NCBI GenBank assembly: GCA_900554385.1
Contig: USHE01000021.1
Coordinates: 1-15,681, forward strand
Length of the DNA stretch: 15,681 nucleotides
Source: an uncultured bacterium
Lineage (GTDB): Bacteria > Cyanobacteriota > Vampirovibrionia > Gastranaerophilales > Gastranaerophilaceae
Reading direction: 5' to 3'
Part shown: in pieces, positions 1-6,940 of the stretch
Position numbering within the stretch: the first letter of the stretch is position 1
Layout: every line of letters starts with the position of its first letter
Translations under genes and position numbers: made by a program
Notes under the pieces: generated by a model
The model's input: the letters and a program-made list of their open reading frames with translations, nothing else
Databases searched by the model: none
Told to the model about the DNA's origin: nothing

Positions 1-417
1 TGTATAATAATATCCAGATTTAATGATTTTATCGGCTCAAAACTTTTGTCTGGAGCTGTTGATGAATTAAGACGCCACGGCGTAAACCCTGATAATATTG
101 ATATAGTAAAAGTCCCGGGTGCGTTTGAAATTCCGCTTCTTGCGTTAAAATGTGCTAAAACAGGGAAGTATAATGCTATAATTACACTCGGTGCAATTAT
201 AAAAGGTGCAACTGCTCACTTTGATTATGTAAGCGCAGAACTGTCCAAAGGGATTGCGAGTGTCAGCCTCCAGACAGAAACCCCTGTTATCTTTGGCGTT
301 TTGACTACGGAAAATATTGAACAGGCAATCGAAAGAGCAGGTACAAAAGCAGGTAATAAAGGCTCAGAAGCTGCTAAAGCCGCTATTGAAATGGCAAATT
401 TAATTAAGATTATTTAG
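1..417 (+). CDS. ribH: 6,7-dimethyl-8-ribityllumazine synthase (RibH), 5'-truncated by window
   Basis: Penultimate enzyme of riboflavin synthesis: condenses 5-amino-6-ribitylamino-uracil with 3,4-dihydroxy-2-butanone 4-phosphate to give lumazine, usually in a large cytosolic oligomer. The frame is open from base 1, so the gene starts outside the window; 138 residues are visible against about 150-160 in the family, so some 15-20 N-terminal residues are missing. Visible family motifs in order: SRFNDFI near the start, [24 protein letters not shown] (its His is the family's catalytic His), [15 protein letters not shown] and [10 protein letters not shown] near the C-terminus. A TTG at 46 could be read as a start but lies inside the conserved N-terminal motif, so it is not the real start. 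The gene is followed after 30 bp by murQ on the same strand and may lead that operon. No other rib genes are in view. Confidence 0.95.
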   Translation, partial: CIIISRFNDFIGSKLLSGAVDELRRHGVNPDNIDIVKVPGAFEIPLLALKCAKTGKYNAIITLGAIIKGATAHFDYVSAELSKGIASVSLQTETPVIFGVLTTENIEQAIERAGTKAGNKGSEAAKAAIEMANLIKII

Positions 418-447
418 TGTTTATATTTTATAAAAGGGGGTTTAAGA

Positions 448-1341
448 ATGAGCGACATTATCACAGAATTTAGAAACGAGAATACCAAGGATATTGATAT
501 TCTGCCTACAATTGAGATGGTAAAAAAAATGAATGATGAAGATAAGCTTGTGGCTCTGGCAGTTGAGGATGCAAGTGAAGATATCGCTCAGGCAATTGAT
601 TTGATTGCAAAACAGTTTTTAAAAGGCGGAAGATTGTTTTATTTTGGCGCAGGTACATCAGGTCGTTTGGGAATTTTAGATGCCTCTGAATGTCCGCCGA
701 CCTTTAGTGTTGACCCTTCAATGGTACAGGGAATTATTGCAGGCGGTGACAGAGCTATGCGTAAATCTGTAGAAGGTGCTGAAGATGATTTTGAACTGGG
801 GCGAGAAGATGCGAAAGTTTTGACAGACAAGGATGTAGCTGTAGTTATTTCTGCAAGCGGAAATCCTAAATATCTTCTTGGCGTCCTTGCTTATGCAGAA
901 GAAATCGGTGCAAAAACAATCGGCGTTACCTGCAACTCTAAAGGGAGAATTGCGGAAGAAGCAGGACTTGTTATCTGTGCGGAAGTCGGACCTGAAGTTA
1001 TTGCCGGGTCAAGCAGACTGAAAGCAGGGACTGCACAAAAAATGATTTTGAATATGTTGACTACAGGTTCAATGATTAAAATCGGCAAAACTTACGAAAA
1101 CTTTATGATAGATTTGCAGGCAGTTAATGAAAAATTAAAAGACAGGGCAATTAGAATTGTTGCTCAGATTGCAAAAGTTCAGCATAGTGATGCACTTGCG
1201 GTACTTTTAAAATGTAACTGGGAAATAAAAACTGCTATAATATCATTAACAATGGGACTTGAAATTGAAGATGCCCGTACAGAATTGAGAAAGCACGGCG
1301 GAGTTTTGAGAAAACTTATGAACTCAAGACTGGCTGTATAG
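448..1341 (+). CDS. murQ: N-acetylmuramic acid 6-phosphate etherase (MurQ)
   Basis: Cytosolic etherase that cleaves the D-lactyl ether of MurNAc 6-phosphate to give GlcNAc 6-phosphate and D-lactate, in peptidoglycan (muropeptide) recycling. 297 residues, the usual length. The SIS-type sugar-phosphate fold is marked by FGAGTSGRLGILDASECPPTF (about residues 66-86). Glu81 (SECPP) and Glu112 (GAEDD) have the same 31-residue spacing as the two catalytic glutamates I recall for the E. coli enzyme (83 and 114). Further SIS matches are VVISASGNPKYLLG and GPEVIAGSSRLKAGTAQK. The ATG at 448 has a strong ribosome-binding site (AAAAGGGGG) upstream. It is followed by gpsA after 11 bp. The gene implies that the cell recycles wall sugars or takes up MurNAc; anmK and a MurNAc PTS gene are not in view, so which route applies cannot be told. 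Confidence 0.95.
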   Translation: MSDIITEFRNENTKDIDILPTIEMVKKMNDEDKLVALAVEDASEDIAQAIDLIAKQFLKGGRLFYFGAGTSGRLGILDASECPPTFSVDPSMVQGIIAGGDRAMRKSVEGAEDDFELGREDAKVLTDKDVAVVISASGNPKYLLGVLAYAEEIGAKTIGVTCNSKGRIAEEAGLVICAEVGPEVIAGSSRLKAGTAQKMILNMLTTGSMIKIGKTYENFMIDLQAVNEKLKDRAIRIVAQIAKVQHSDALAVLLKCNWEIKTAIISLTMGLEIEDARTELRKHGGVLRKLMNSRLAV

Positions 1342-1352
1342 GAGAGAGTATA

Positions 1353-2354
1353 ATGAAATTAACAGTAATCGGTGCAGGATGTTGGGGGCTTACGTTAGCG
1401 TGGCTTTTAACTGATAATTTTGATAAGGTAACAGTTTGGGGCAGAGAACAGGATTTGTCTGAAGATTTGATAAAGAACAAACACTGCTCAAAGCCTCTTG
1501 AAGTCCAGCTTCAGGATAAAGTTGAGGTAACATCAAATCTTTCTGAGGCAATCGAGGGTGCAAATATTATCCTCAATGTTGTTGCTACATCAGGAACAAG
1601 AAGTGTTTGTGAAAATCTGAAAAAATCAGGGATAAAACCGGAACAAGTTCTCGTAAATGCGTCAAAGGGTATTGAGCTTCCTTCCTTAATGAGAATGTCA
1701 GAAGTCATAAAAGATGTTTTGCCTGAACAAAAGCTTGCAATTCTTTCAGGTCCTACCCTTGCAAAAGAAGTTCTTGCAGGGAAACCTACTGCGGCGAGTG
1801 TCGCTTGTGAGGATATGGAAATTGCAGAATTTGTACAAAAAGCTTGTAATGTTCCGAACCTTTTCAGATAATATACAAATATTGATGTAATAGGGGTTGA
1901 GCTTGGCGGAAGTTTGAAAAACGTAATCGCTATAGCCTCCGGTTTTGCTCATGAAATGGGTCTTGGCGACAACTGTGCGGGGGCGTTGCTTACCCGCGGA
2001 ATGGCAGAAATTGTTAGAGTCAGCATTAACCTCGGGGCAAATCCTTCTACACTTTACGGGCTTTCAGGCATGGGGGATTTGATTGCAACTTGTTCAAGCC
2101 CGATGTCAAGAAATTATACTGTTGGTTCAATGCTCGCTAAAGGTAAAAAAGTTGATGATATTTTGAAAGAACTTGGTTCAGTTGCTGAGGGAGTAAAAAC
2201 TTCTAAGGCGATATGCGAGCTTGCTAAAAAACTTGATATTGAAGTTCCTGTTTCAAGTGCGATTTATGAGGCGGTTTATACGGATATTACGCCAAAAGAA
2301 CTGCTATGTAAGTTGATGAATAGAAAATTAAAAGAAGAAGAAAGATACGTATAA
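1353..2354 (+). pseudogene. gpsA: glycerol-3-phosphate dehydrogenase [NAD(P)+] gene with an in-frame premature TAA (GpsA)
   Basis: GpsA reduces dihydroxyacetone phosphate to sn-glycerol 3-phosphate, the backbone precursor of phospholipids. The gene is full length (334 codons including stops) and collinear with the family but has a TAA at 1869-1871 (codon 173). Before it are the Rossmann motif GAGCWG (residues 7-12), NASKGIE (Lys105) and LSGPTLAKEV. After it, in the same frame with no indel, come YTNIDVIGVELGGSLKNVIAIASG (catalytic-type Lys189), GLSGMGDLIATC and SVAEGVKTSK. The stop replaces one residue of the conserved F-R-V/L-Y-T-N segment, so a single base change of a TTA (Leu) or TAT/TAC (Tyr) codon would explain it. 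The start at 1353 follows GGAGAG. The upstream gap to murQ is 11 bp; the next gene starts 1 nt after the final stop. It may be a real nonsense mutation, a strain-level variant or an assembly error; everything else in the gene looks intact. Confidence 0.9.
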
Positions 2355-2355
2355 G

Positions 2356-3279
2356 ATGAAATATGCCGTAAAATATTTAAAAAACACATTTTACCCGCTG
2401 AATGTTCCTGATAATATCAAGGTTGAAGAAGGTCAATTGGTTATTGTCAGGACTGAAAAAGGAGAGGAAGCATTAAAAGTAGAAGTTTTATGTCCTAAAA
2501 TTGCGCAATTATGGGAGCAATCTCCTAATAAACCTGAACCTTTACAATTGTTGAGGGTTTGTACTCAGCGAGATTTGCAAACTTTGGATGATATAAAAAA
2601 AGAAGAAGTTGAATCGTTTTTTAAATGTCAGGCACTTGTCAGACAGCATAAGTTGAACATGAATCTTGTTCAATGCAGAATAACTTTCGATAGACGCAAA
2701 ATAACGTTTTATTATACAGCGCCGGAGAGAGTAGATTTTAGGGCTTTGTTAAAAGATTTAACACAGGTGTTTACCCGTGTAAGAATTGATTTAAGGCATA
2801 TCGGTGTGCGTGATGAAACCTCAATTCTGGACGGAGTCGGGCTTTGCGGGCGACCTTTCTGCTGTTCTTCTTTCTTGAGAAAGTTTGCAACAATTAACGT
2901 GAAATTAGCAAAAGATCAAGGGATGCCGATAGCTCCGGGGAAAATTTCCGGAACTTGCGGACGTTTGTTGTGCTGTCTTACTTATGAGTATTCAAATTAT
3001 ATAGATGCTGCAAAAGGAATGCCGCCTGTCGGATCTTCTGTAATGACACCGGAAGGCTTAGGTAAAGTTTGCTATCTTCAATTCCTCAACGGTGCTGTTG
3101 CGGTTAAGATGGAGGATGGTAAGACTAAAGAATTTGCAAAAGGCGATATTGAAATGGTCGATGCTGATGTTAATGTGGAAATTGATATTCCTGCAATAAA
3201 TAATGCGTATGCAGAAGATTCTGATGTTGATATAAGACAGTTGGAAGATGACAGAAACAGTTCTACAGGTAATGTGTAA
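2356..3279 (+). CDS. ricT: PSP1-domain protein RicT/YaaT, Ric complex subunit
   Basis: 307-residue member of the PSP1/YaaT family. In Bacillus, RicT (YaaT) with RicA and RicF forms a [4Fe-4S]-containing complex that affects RNA processing by RNase Y and several developmental switches; in other phyla the role is less clear. The PSP1 core covers about residues 25-210: LKVEVLCPKI, the stretch after residue 100 ending RVRIDLRHIGVRDE, then two matching cysteine motifs CGRPFCC (Cys164, 169, 170) and CGRLLCC (Cys201, 206, 207), which are the likely cluster ligands. The C-terminal ~90 residues continue with a small beta-rich segment (SVMTPEGLGKV) and an acidic tail. The start at 2356 lies 1 nt after the gpsA stop and the gene ends in a TAATG overlap with the next, so it is translated as part of the operon. 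RicA and RicF partners are not in this window. Confidence 0.9.
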   Translation: MKYAVKYLKNTFYPLNVPDNIKVEEGQLVIVRTEKGEEALKVEVLCPKIAQLWEQSPNKPEPLQLLRVCTQRDLQTLDDIKKEEVESFFKCQALVRQHKLNMNLVQCRITFDRRKITFYYTAPERVDFRALLKDLTQVFTRVRIDLRHIGVRDETSILDGVGLCGRPFCCSSFLRKFATINVKLAKDQGMPIAPGKISGTCGRLLCCLTYEYSNYIDAAKGMPPVGSSVMTPEGLGKVCYLQFLNGAVAVKMEDGKTKEFAKGDIEMVDADVNVEIDIPAINNAYAEDSDVDIRQLEDDRNSSTGNV

Positions 3280-4193
3280 TGAAGTTATTAAAAAAAATAA
3301 AAGATTTTTGTTCTATTTCTAAAGTAAATAATAAAAAAGTTAACCTGTTTATGGTTTACCATAAGCCTACAACTCTTTATAAAGGTGATATTTTGACTCC
3401 AATCCACGCTGGCAGAGATGTTGCGTTTACTGGAAGCAAAGACGGGAAGATGACCGTTGAGGATTTGTCGTGGCTTGAGCAAAACATGATCGGCGATAAT
3501 ATTGGAAAGCATATTTCTGCTAAAAATAGGTTTTTTAACGAAATTACGGTTACATATTGGATTTGGAAAAATTGTAAATCTTCTATTGTCGGGTTAATGC
3601 ATTATAGAAGAATTTTTGATTTGCGTAAATTGGGGAAATCTCAGGATTATGCGGATATTACAAAAAAGTATTGCCTTGATAAAAAAACAATAAAAAAGCT
3701 GCTTTCTGAATATGATTTAATTCTTCCTGAAAAATTAAACTTTGGTGAGCAGACTTTGTACCAGCAGTATGAGAAGTATCATTATATTACGGATTTAAAT
3801 ATTGCGCTTGGTGTTATCAAAGAAAAGTATCCACAAATGTCAAAATATGCAGATATGCTAAAAATACAAACTTCAGGATATTTTTTCAATATGCTTATTG
3901 CGAGAAAAGATTTGTTTGATAAATATGCAGAATTTTTATTTGATATTTTGTTTGAAACAGAAAAACGTTTACCGCCGCGCAGTGAGCGTAATATTTATCA
4001 ACAAAGAATAGAAGCTTTTCTTGCGGAAAGAATTTCAAATGTGTATTTTAATTATCTGATAGGTGAGGAATTTATAAAAGTTCTGGAAGTTCCGGTTGTA
4101 CACTTAGAACCTGAATATCCGGTAAAATGTATGACATTTAAATCCTCGAAAAAACCTAAAAGTTTCACACTATATATAAAATTACGATTTTAA
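3279..4193 (+). CDS. DUF4422-type putative glycosyltransferase
   Basis: 304 residues matching the DUF4422 family, found in capsule, lipopolysaccharide and other surface-glycan clusters and thought to be glycosyltransferases; the donor and acceptor are unknown. Family features seen in order: NLFMVYHKP (residues 22-30), IHAGRD, DNIGKHISAKNRFFNE, the TYWIWKN motif (about 92-98), the diagnostic GLMHYRRIFDL (HYRR at 108-111), LPEKLNFGEQTLYQQYEKYH, then FFNMLIARKDLFDKY and RIEAFLAERISNVYF near the C-terminus. There is no signal peptide or clear membrane segment; the N-terminus is Lys-rich. The start overlaps the ricT stop by one base (TAATG), so it is coupled to ricT although the functions look unrelated. 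A terminator follows at 4249-4274. No other DUF4422 or capsule genes are nearby; the only other glycosyltransferase here is the GT2 gene on the opposite strand. Confidence 0.85.
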   Translation: MKLLKKIKDFCSISKVNNKKVNLFMVYHKPTTLYKGDILTPIHAGRDVAFTGSKDGKMTVEDLSWLEQNMIGDNIGKHISAKNRFFNEITVTYWIWKNCKSSIVGLMHYRRIFDLRKLGKSQDYADITKKYCLDKKTIKKLLSEYDLILPEKLNFGEQTLYQQYEKYHYITDLNIALGVIKEKYPQMSKYADMLKIQTSGYFFNMLIARKDLFDKYAEFLFDILFETEKRLPPRSERNIYQQRIEAFLAERISNVYFNYLIGEEFIKVLEVPVVHLEPEYPVKCMTFKSSKKPKSFTLYIKLRF

Positions 4194-4248
4194 ATATTAA
4201 TGAATTTTTCCATGGTACGTGAAGGCGTAGAAAGCGATAATAGATAAG

Positions 4249-4274
4249 AAAAGAGCCTCATCTGAGGCTCTTTT
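4249..4274. terminator. bidirectional hairpin terminator between the DUF4422 gene and apt
   Basis: A 12-bp perfect stem (AAAAGAGCCTCA / TGAGGCTCTTTT) with a 2-nt TC spacer as nominal loop, followed by T-runs in both directions (TTTTT on +, TTTT on -). It lies between two convergent genes, and on the - side it begins directly at the apt stop codon. It can end both the ribH-murQ-gpsA-ricT-DUF4422 run and the GT2-apt pair. Confidence 0.85.
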
Positions 4275-4804
4275 TAATATTTAAGCATTGAAATTATTTT
4301 TCCGTTGCCATCCAGTTTTTCACGTCCGTTCAAATCGCAAAGCTCAATTAAAAATGCCATACCAACGAGATTTGCGCCTGTCTTTTTTACCAGTTTACAA
4401 GCAGCTTCTGCCGTTCCTCCTGTTGCAAGCAGGTCATCCACAACCAACACATTTGCGCCTTCCGGAAATGCATCTTTGTGAACTTCAATTTTATCTGTAC
4501 CATATTCAAGTTCATATTCTTGAGCGTAAGTTTCAGCAGGAAGTTTGTTCGGTTTTCTGATAGGAACAAAGCCGGCATTCAATTTATAAGCCATAGGCAT
4601 ACCAAAGATAAAGCCGCGGCTTTCTATACCTGCAATATAGTCGATTTTTTCATCTTTAAATTGTTCGCACAAATAGTCAATCATAACTTTTAAAGTTTCA
4701 CCGTCTTTGAGTGCAGTTGTGATATCACGGAAAATTATCCCTTTTTTCGGAAAATCCACAACATCTCTGATTTTACTTTTTACATTTGAAATTGTATCTG
4801 TCAT
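4274..4804 (-). CDS. apt: adenine phosphoribosyltransferase
   Basis: Purine salvage enzyme converting adenine plus PRPP to AMP and pyrophosphate in the cytosol. 176 residues, normal length. The PRPP-binding signature VLVVDDLLATGGTA sits at residues 119-132. The family N-terminal segment VVDFPKKGIIFRDITT (15-30), GIESRGFIFG (59-68) and the RKPNKLPAETY stretch (83-93, flexible catalytic loop region) are all present. The ATG overlaps the stop of the upstream GT2 gene by one base (TAATG on the - strand), so apt depends on translational coupling or on the same transcript. The terminator at 4249-4274 follows the stop codon directly. Confidence 0.97.
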   Translation of the reverse strand: MTDTISNVKSKIRDVVDFPKKGIIFRDITTALKDGETLKVMIDYLCEQFKDEKIDYIAGIESRGFIFGMPMAYKLNAGFVPIRKPNKLPAETYAQEYELEYGTDKIEVHKDAFPEGANVLVVDDLLATGGTAEAACKLVKKTGANLVGMAFLIELCDLNGREKLDGNGKIISMLKY

Positions 4805-6201
4805 TATTTTTCTCCTTTTTCAGCCAGTTTTTGTTTTAATTTTTCTGTATATATTTTAGTTTTTTCCAACTCTTTTTTTATAAAAGCTTTTATGCTTGCT
4901 TCTTCTTCTTTTACAAGTCCGTGTGCAGTTTTACCCCAATTCATGTCTTTTTTCATAAACAGAATTTTGAAGCCGATGTAAAATACAAGCGGGAACCATA
5001 TTATAAAAAGATAAATCGATGTTTCCAAAGCTTCAAAAGTTGCATCCAGTCTTGGCATGAAGTCATATCTTCTGAGAGAATATCTTGCAGCCATAAAAAA
5101 TCCTGCCCCTATAACAAGACCTATGATAACAGAAGAAAAAAGCATGTGCGGAGATGCGTCTTTTGCGAGGACTTTAAACATTCTGATTGTCAATTCCATC
5201 AAAAACCACAACGGCATTATAAATTGTGAAATATATGCAGTCATATCGAGTTTTGCGCGCATTGACATTTTTTTAGAAGTTAGAGCCTCTCCGGAATATT
5301 CAAGATAACGTCTGATAGTACCCTCAAGCCAGCGTCTTCTCAGACGGAATAACGGCCACAAGTAAGTGATGCCTTCTTCGTAAACAATTGCATCAATACA
5401 ATATCTTACATCCCAGCCTCTTATGTGTAATCTTGTGGACATATCAAGGTCATCAACGATAGTATAATTATTCCATCCCCCAATATCTTCCAGAGCTTCA
5501 CGTTTAATTAATTCGCCGTTGCCTCTAAGTTCAACTGCGCCTTTAACGGAATCTCTGCCAGCCTGAAAATACGTATCCATTGTATATTCGTTGTTTTGGC
5601 ATCTTGTAAGAAGATTTTGACTGCGGTTTCTGATAACTTTGCGTGCCTGAACAGCTCCCACATCTTTGGGTTCAAGTTCAGGAACAAGCTTAGATAAAAA
5701 GTCTGGTTCAACCGTAGCATCAGCATCAAACACAAGAACAGCATCTCCATGCGCCATTTGAAACGCATCGTTTAATACAGCGGATTTTCCTGGGAAAGCC
5801 CCTTGCTGACGGATAAGTGCCTTAACTTTCGGGTATTTTTGTTCTAAATCTTTTATTACAGAAGCTGTATTATCTGTACTTCTGTCGTCAATAACTATAA
5901 CTTCAAAATTTTCATAATCCATTTGAAGAATATTTTCAACAGTATTTGCGATAACATCTTCTTCATTATGCGCAGGAATCATCACAGAAATAAACGGTTT
6001 GTAATCTTCGTTAATAACCTGCGGGTATTTACGAAGTTTTCTTTTCTTTAAATTATATGCAAGGTTTGTGAATAATGCGTAAATGGTCATGCATAGGCAT
6101 AAAAATGCAAGTCCCCATACTGTGTTAAAATAGCTTTGGAATATGTATAGAAACACTCCCAAACCGAAAAATATTACAAATAATATTACTCTTTCTTTCA
6201 T
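4804..6201 (-). CDS. membrane-bound family 2 glycosyltransferase (processive, IcaA/BcsA-like)
   Basis: 465 residues from the chosen start. N-terminal membrane helices (about 5-50) are followed by a cytosolic GT2 domain: IPAHNEED (75-82), VIVIDDRSTDNT (Asp105/106), GKSAVLNDAF, FDADATVEPDF (DxD at 159-161), ELRGNGELIKREAL, IVDDLDMS (putative base Asp250/251) and LRRRW (287-291), then three or so further membrane helices (about 325-415) and a Lys/Glu-rich C-terminal tail. This layout fits inner-membrane polysaccharide synthases that polymerise and export a beta-linked glycan, such as poly-GlcNAc or cellulose-type enzymes. The QxxRW motif has Leu in place of Gln. The frame extends up to a TTG at 6231, but a likely promoter (6235-6264) puts the transcript start at about 6228, so ATG 6201 (M-K-E-R-V) is preferred, although its ribosome-binding site is weak. 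It overlaps apt by 1 nt. The polymer made cannot be told from the sequence. Confidence 0.88.
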   Translation of the reverse strand: MKERVILFVIFFGLGVFLYIFQSYFNTVWGLAFLCLCMTIYALFTNLAYNLKKRKLRKYPQVINEDYKPFISVMIPAHNEEDVIANTVENILQMDYENFEVIVIDDRSTDNTASVIKDLEQKYPKVKALIRQQGAFPGKSAVLNDAFQMAHGDAVLVFDADATVEPDFLSKLVPELEPKDVGAVQARKVIRNRSQNLLTRCQNNEYTMDTYFQAGRDSVKGAVELRGNGELIKREALEDIGGWNNYTIVDDLDMSTRLHIRGWDVRYCIDAIVYEEGITYLWPLFRLRRRWLEGTIRRYLEYSGEALTSKKMSMRAKLDMTAYISQFIMPLWFLMELTIRMFKVLAKDASPHMLFSSVIIGLVIGAGFFMAARYSLRRYDFMPRLDATFEALETSIYLFIIWFPLVFYIGFKILFMKKDMNWGKTAHGLVKEEEASIKAFIKKELEKTKIYTEKLKQKLAEKGEK

Positions 6202-6234
6202 AAAATACCAACTATTTCTCCATGTCCACAATTT

Positions 6235-6264
6235 ATTTTAGCCGAAAAATGCTGAAAAAGCCAA
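6235..6264 (-). promoter_or_regulatory. putative sigma70 promoter for GT2-apt
   Basis: On the - strand, TTGGCT (6264-6259) and TAAAAT (6240-6235) are separated by 18 bp, which would start transcription near 6228, upstream of the ATG at 6201. Assigned by eye and by position. Confidence 0.4.
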
Positions 6265-6355
6265 TAATTAATAACTTTTGTGTAGTACAGATACGTCTAA
6301 TCTCCATCAAACAGAGGTTTTTTAGGTTAAAATATATTAATTTTCGTTAAAATAC

Positions 6356-6383
6356 TTGCGCAAATTCAAATATTAGATATAAT
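6356..6383 (+). promoter_or_regulatory. sigma70-type promoter of hup
   Basis: TTGCGC (6356-6361), 16-bp spacer, TATAAT (6378-6383), giving a start of transcription near 6390 and a leader of about 25 nt that contains the AAGGAG ribosome-binding site before ATG 6415. This excludes the in-frame ATG at 6385 as a practical start. Confidence 0.7.
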
Positions 6384-6414
6384 AATGGAGTACATAAGAA
6401 GAAGGAGTTTAATC

Positions 6415-6693
6415 ATGAACAAAGAAGAATTAGTACAAGAAGTTGCAAAAAAAGCTAACGTTACACAAAAAGAAGCTTCTGAAGTAATCAGTGCTTGGAT
6501 TGATACAGTTCAAAAAACTGTTGCTAAAGGTAAAAAAGTAACATTAGTTGGTTTTGGTACATTTGAAGCTAGAAAAAGAGCTGCTAGAACTGGCAGAAAC
6601 CCACAAACTGGTAAAGAAATTAAAATCCCTGCAAAAACAGTTCCTGCATTCTCAGCTGGTAAAAAATTCAAAACTGTTGTTAACGGCAAATAG
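6415..6693 (+). CDS. hup: HU-family DNA-binding protein
   Basis: Small histone-like protein that binds and bends DNA as a dimer and compacts the nucleoid. 92 residues from ATG 6415, the normal HU length. It has the full family pattern: MNKEELVQEVAKKANVTQKE (helices 1-2), VTLVGFGTFEARKRAARTGR (42-61), the DNA-intercalating arm with RNPQTGKEIKIPA (61-73, Pro63 at the tip position) and AFSAGKKFK at the C-terminus. The start is set by AAGAAGGAG 8-9 nt upstream; an upstream in-frame ATG at 6385 lies next to the -10 box and would add MEYIRRRSLI, unlike HU. Codons are strongly biased (AAA, GCT, GTT), as expected for a highly expressed gene. It is a single-gene unit with its own promoter and terminator. 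Confidence 0.97.
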   Translation: MNKEELVQEVAKKANVTQKEASEVISAWIDTVQKTVAKGKKVTLVGFGTFEARKRAARTGRNPQTGKEIKIPAKTVPAFSAGKKFKTVVNGK

Positions 6694-6714
6694 TTGGATT
6701 TTTATTACGGATTT

Positions 6715-6747
6715 AAAAAGACTTCGTTGTGAAACGGAGTCTTTTTT
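6715..6747 (+). terminator. rho-independent terminator of hup
   Basis: A 14-bp stem with one G-T wobble (AAAAAGACTTCGTT / AACGGAGTCTTTTT), GTGA tetraloop, and a run of six T at 6742-6747. It begins 21 bp after the hup stop codon. Confidence 0.9.
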
Positions 6748-6779
6748 ATGTAAATCTTTAATGTTTATTAAGCAGAGTA

Positions 6780-6920
6780 GGTAAGGTATAACAAGTTTAC
6801 ACCAGAAGCAGTCAAAACCGTCATGCTGAACTCGTTTCAGCATCTGTAATATTTGAGACCCTGAAACAAGTTCAGGGTGACGATATATACGAGATTTAGA
6901 GTAAATAGTTATACCTTACC
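6780..6920 (+). mobile_element. MITE-like element, copy 1 (141 bp) with 8-bp target-site duplication
   Basis: Non-coding element bounded by perfect 13-bp terminal inverted repeats (GGTAAGGTATAAC at 6780-6792; GTTATACCTTACC at 6908-6920). It is flanked by the direct repeat GCAGAGTA at 6772-6779 and 6921-6928, the mark of a transposition event. Inside are two hairpins: ATGCTGAA/TTCAGCAT (6823-6830/6836-6843) and ACCCTGAA/TTCAGGGT (6858-6865/6871-6878), each with an 8-bp stem and 5-nt loop. A second copy lies at 9701-9842 on the other strand, about 90% identical by hand alignment. It carries no transposase, so it must move in trans if at all. It sits between the hup terminator and the 3' end of the small HTH gene, 20 bp from that stop codon including the duplication. 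Confidence 0.9.
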
Positions 6921-6940
6921 GCAGAGTAACTTTAAAGGTT

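Noticed and set aside
1869..1871. TAA read as a sense codon through a changed genetic code
   Set aside because: Many other genes here end at TAA exactly where their families end (for example ndk, accC, ricT), so TAA works as a stop in this organism.
1746..1952. Minus-strand frame across the gpsA stop codon
   Set aside because: gpsA homology continues on the + strand across the whole stretch; the antisense frame has no domain features.
4194..4248. Short gap after the DUF4422 gene searched for a small gene
   Set aside because: No start with a ribosome-binding site and no conserved pattern; taken as 3' untranslated region before the terminator.
6303..6332. Possible terminator before hup (ATCTC/GAGGT stem then a T-run)
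   Set aside because: The stem is only five pairs with one wobble and a 9-nt loop; too weak to call.
6385..6414. Upstream in-frame ATG that would extend HU by 10 residues (MEYIRRRSLI)
   Set aside because: It lies directly after the -10 box (6378-6383), at or before the expected transcript start, and the AAGGAG site serves ATG 6415.
6652..6843. Minus-strand reading frame of 63 codons over the hup 3' end and the MITE
   Set aside because: It crosses the hup terminator and repeat hairpins, has no ribosome-binding site and matches nothing; chance frame.
6780..6920. Short hairpin repeats as a CRISPR-like or small RNA array
   Set aside because: There are only two hairpins, not equally spaced direct repeats with unique spacers; the terminal repeats and duplications fit a MITE.
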